In this document: piece after piece, positions 63,236 through 64,000 of the stretch
Numbering within the stretch: position 1 is the stretch's first letter
Layout of the letters: each line of letters begins with the position of its first letter
Assembly (NCBI GenBank): GCA_965220345.1
Contig: OZ244822.1
Location: 2,728,001 to 2,792,000 of the forward strand
Reading direction: 5' to 3'
From: Aldehydirespirator sp965220345
Lineage (GTDB): Bacteria; Actinomycetota; Acidimicrobiia; Acidimicrobiales; Aldehydirespiratoraceae
Length of the DNA: 64,000 bases
Notes under the pieces: model-generated
What the model saw: the letters and a program-made list of their open reading frames with translations, nothing else
Told to the model about the DNA's origin: nothing
Databases searched by the model: none
Made by a program: the position numbers and the translations under genes

Positions 63236-64000
63236 TCAGCGGCGACCGAAGTCACGCGCTTTCACTTCAACCCGCTCGGCAGCCCAAGGAATGGCACGGA
63301 GGCGTTCTTTTTGGATCGGCTCGCCCGAAGTGACACAAAACCCGAAGGTGTCATTGTCGATGCGCTGTAGGGCGGCATCAATCTGGCTAACGGTGTGGCG
63401 CGCCTGACTGGACAGGGCAAGATCACGTTCGCGTTCCACGGCGACTGTGGTTCCTTCGCCGCCTTCCTCGTCGAACTGCACGTCACCGGGCTCACGGTTA
63501 GCCATCAACGAGTCTGCTTCGGCCTGATACTCCTCAGCGGAATGGAGATATTTGGCACGCTCATTATTGAGTTTGCGGCGCATTTCGTTGAGGAACTTGT
63601 CGCCAAGGCGAGCTTTGGCTGAGCGTTTTGGGGTTGCGGACGACTTCTTTGCAGGTGTCTTTCTTGCAGTCGCTTTTCTGGTGGCAGGTGGCTTCTTGGT
63701 CGCCGATGTTCTGGTTGACGTTTTGGCTGTGGAAGCCTTGGCTGAAGATCTTTTGGTAGCGGTCGTCTTAGGTGGAGACTTCTTAGCAGCAGACGGCTTC
63801 GCAGCCGCCTTAGTCGCAGATGCCTTCTTAGCCGAAGATCTCTTGACAGTAGTCGTCTTAGCAGCAGACGGCTTCTTGGTTGCCGATGCCCTGGTTGACG
63901 TTTTGGCTGTGGAAGCCTTGGCTGAAGATCTTTTGGTAGCAGTCGATTTAGGGGGAGACTTCTTAGCGGGAGTCGACTTGGGTGCCGCCTTAGTCGCAGG
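63236..64000 (-). CDS. DksA/TraR-like protein with a Lys/Ala-rich histone-H1-like tail (runs off right edge)
   Basis: The frame is open from the window edge to the stop at 63236, at least 254 codons. The last 115 residues are DksA/TraR-like: MRRKLNNERAKYLHSAEEYQ, a coiled-coil segment, then VSQIDAALQRIDNDTFGFCV and SGEPIQKERLRAIPWAAERV. Of the four zinc-finger cysteines only one remains, so the finger is degenerate. The preceding 130 or more residues are a repetitive basic tail (TATKRSSAKASTAKTSTR, SATKKPSAAKTTTVK). Such tails bind DNA or RNA nonspecifically. The true start is beyond the window. It is upstream of and almost touching lspA. Confidence 0.8.
   Translation of the reverse strand, partial: PATKAAPKSTPAKKSPPKSTATKRSSAKASTAKTSTRASATKKPSAAKTTTVKRSSAKKASATKAAAKPSAAKKSPPKTTATKRSSAKASTAKTSTRTSATKKPPATRKATARKTPAKKSSATPKRSAKARLGDKFLNEMRRKLNNERAKYLHSAEEYQAEADSLMANREPGDVQFDEEGGEGTTVAVERERDLALSSQARHTVSQIDAALQRIDNDTFGFCVTSGEPIQKERLRAIPWAAERVEVKARDFGRR
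63698..63975. repeat. Two ~90-bp near-identical repeats in the Lys/Ala tail
   Basis: The stretch from 63698 recurs from 63882 (offset about 184) with only a few changes, for example both containing gttgacgttttggctgtg. They encode the same AKASTAKTSTR-type block. Confidence 0.8.

Overview
The window reads as high-GC actinobacterial chromosome. A mycothione reductase implies mycothiol metabolism. There is also a PPOX-class F420-type flavoprotein, a RapZ with an actinobacterial-style P-loop (GMSGAGRS), and the gap-pgk-tpiA/secG and uvrA-uvrC neighbourhoods. An Acidimicrobiia-like lineage is my inference from gene content; the sequence does not prove it. Two features pervade the window: many short tandem repeats (homopolymer C, (GA)n, 10-18 bp minisatellites, low-complexity inserts in housekeeping proteins) and many small frame-altering duplications.

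Region 1 (1-10.8 kb) is a defence and conflict island. It holds an AbiE-like wHTH/nucleotidyltransferase pair, a broken DUF222-type gene, a stand-alone HsdR_N-like nuclease, a ClpP-like SDH_sah protease coupled to a previously uncalled 54-aa protein, a DinJ/YafQ pair whose toxin is frameshifted by a 10-bp duplication, and a large Eco57I/PglX-like methyltransferase. That methyltransferase is interrupted by (GA)33 and followed by two C-terminal cassettes sharing a near-identical 249-bp block, several C tracts, and a third cassette remnant. This is the best candidate here for an undescribed phase- and cassette-variable modification system.

Region 2 (11-29.4 kb) is metabolic. A leftward set of tightly coupled genes (DauR-like regulator, RidA, M20 amidohydrolase, 2-oxoacid dehydrogenase E1 alpha and beta, an NMT1/SsuA-type ABC importer, a metal amidohydrolase and an SDR) faces a rightward creatininase-SDR pair. 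Beyond lie a Calx-beta surface protein and mycothione reductase.

Region 3 (29.5-36 kb) carries HicBA, a LolD/FtsX-like ABC pair, a XamI-family type II restriction-modification system, an Mrr remnant and a Cys-rich small protein, ending beside tRNA-Leu(GAG).

Region 4 (36-48 kb) is core: a CDF-like transporter, a DUF3467 protein with a probable leaderless promoter, secG (inverted relative to its usual neighbours), tpiA, pgk, gap and rapZ, then a flavin oxidoreductase, a fused hydantoinase A-B protein and an SDR.

Region 5 (48-56.7 kb) is visibly more AT-rich accessory DNA. It has an IS30-type element sitting at a deletion junction, VapBC, orphan LuxR-type HTH fragments, a secreted S1 protease, two related lipoproteins of unknown function, a dead M10-like metalloprotease, and 582-bp direct repeats.

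Region 6 (56.7-64 kb) is core again: uvrC, uvrA, an RluD-type pseudouridine synthase, lspA, and a DksA/TraR-like protein with a long Lys/Ala-rich tail that runs off the right edge.
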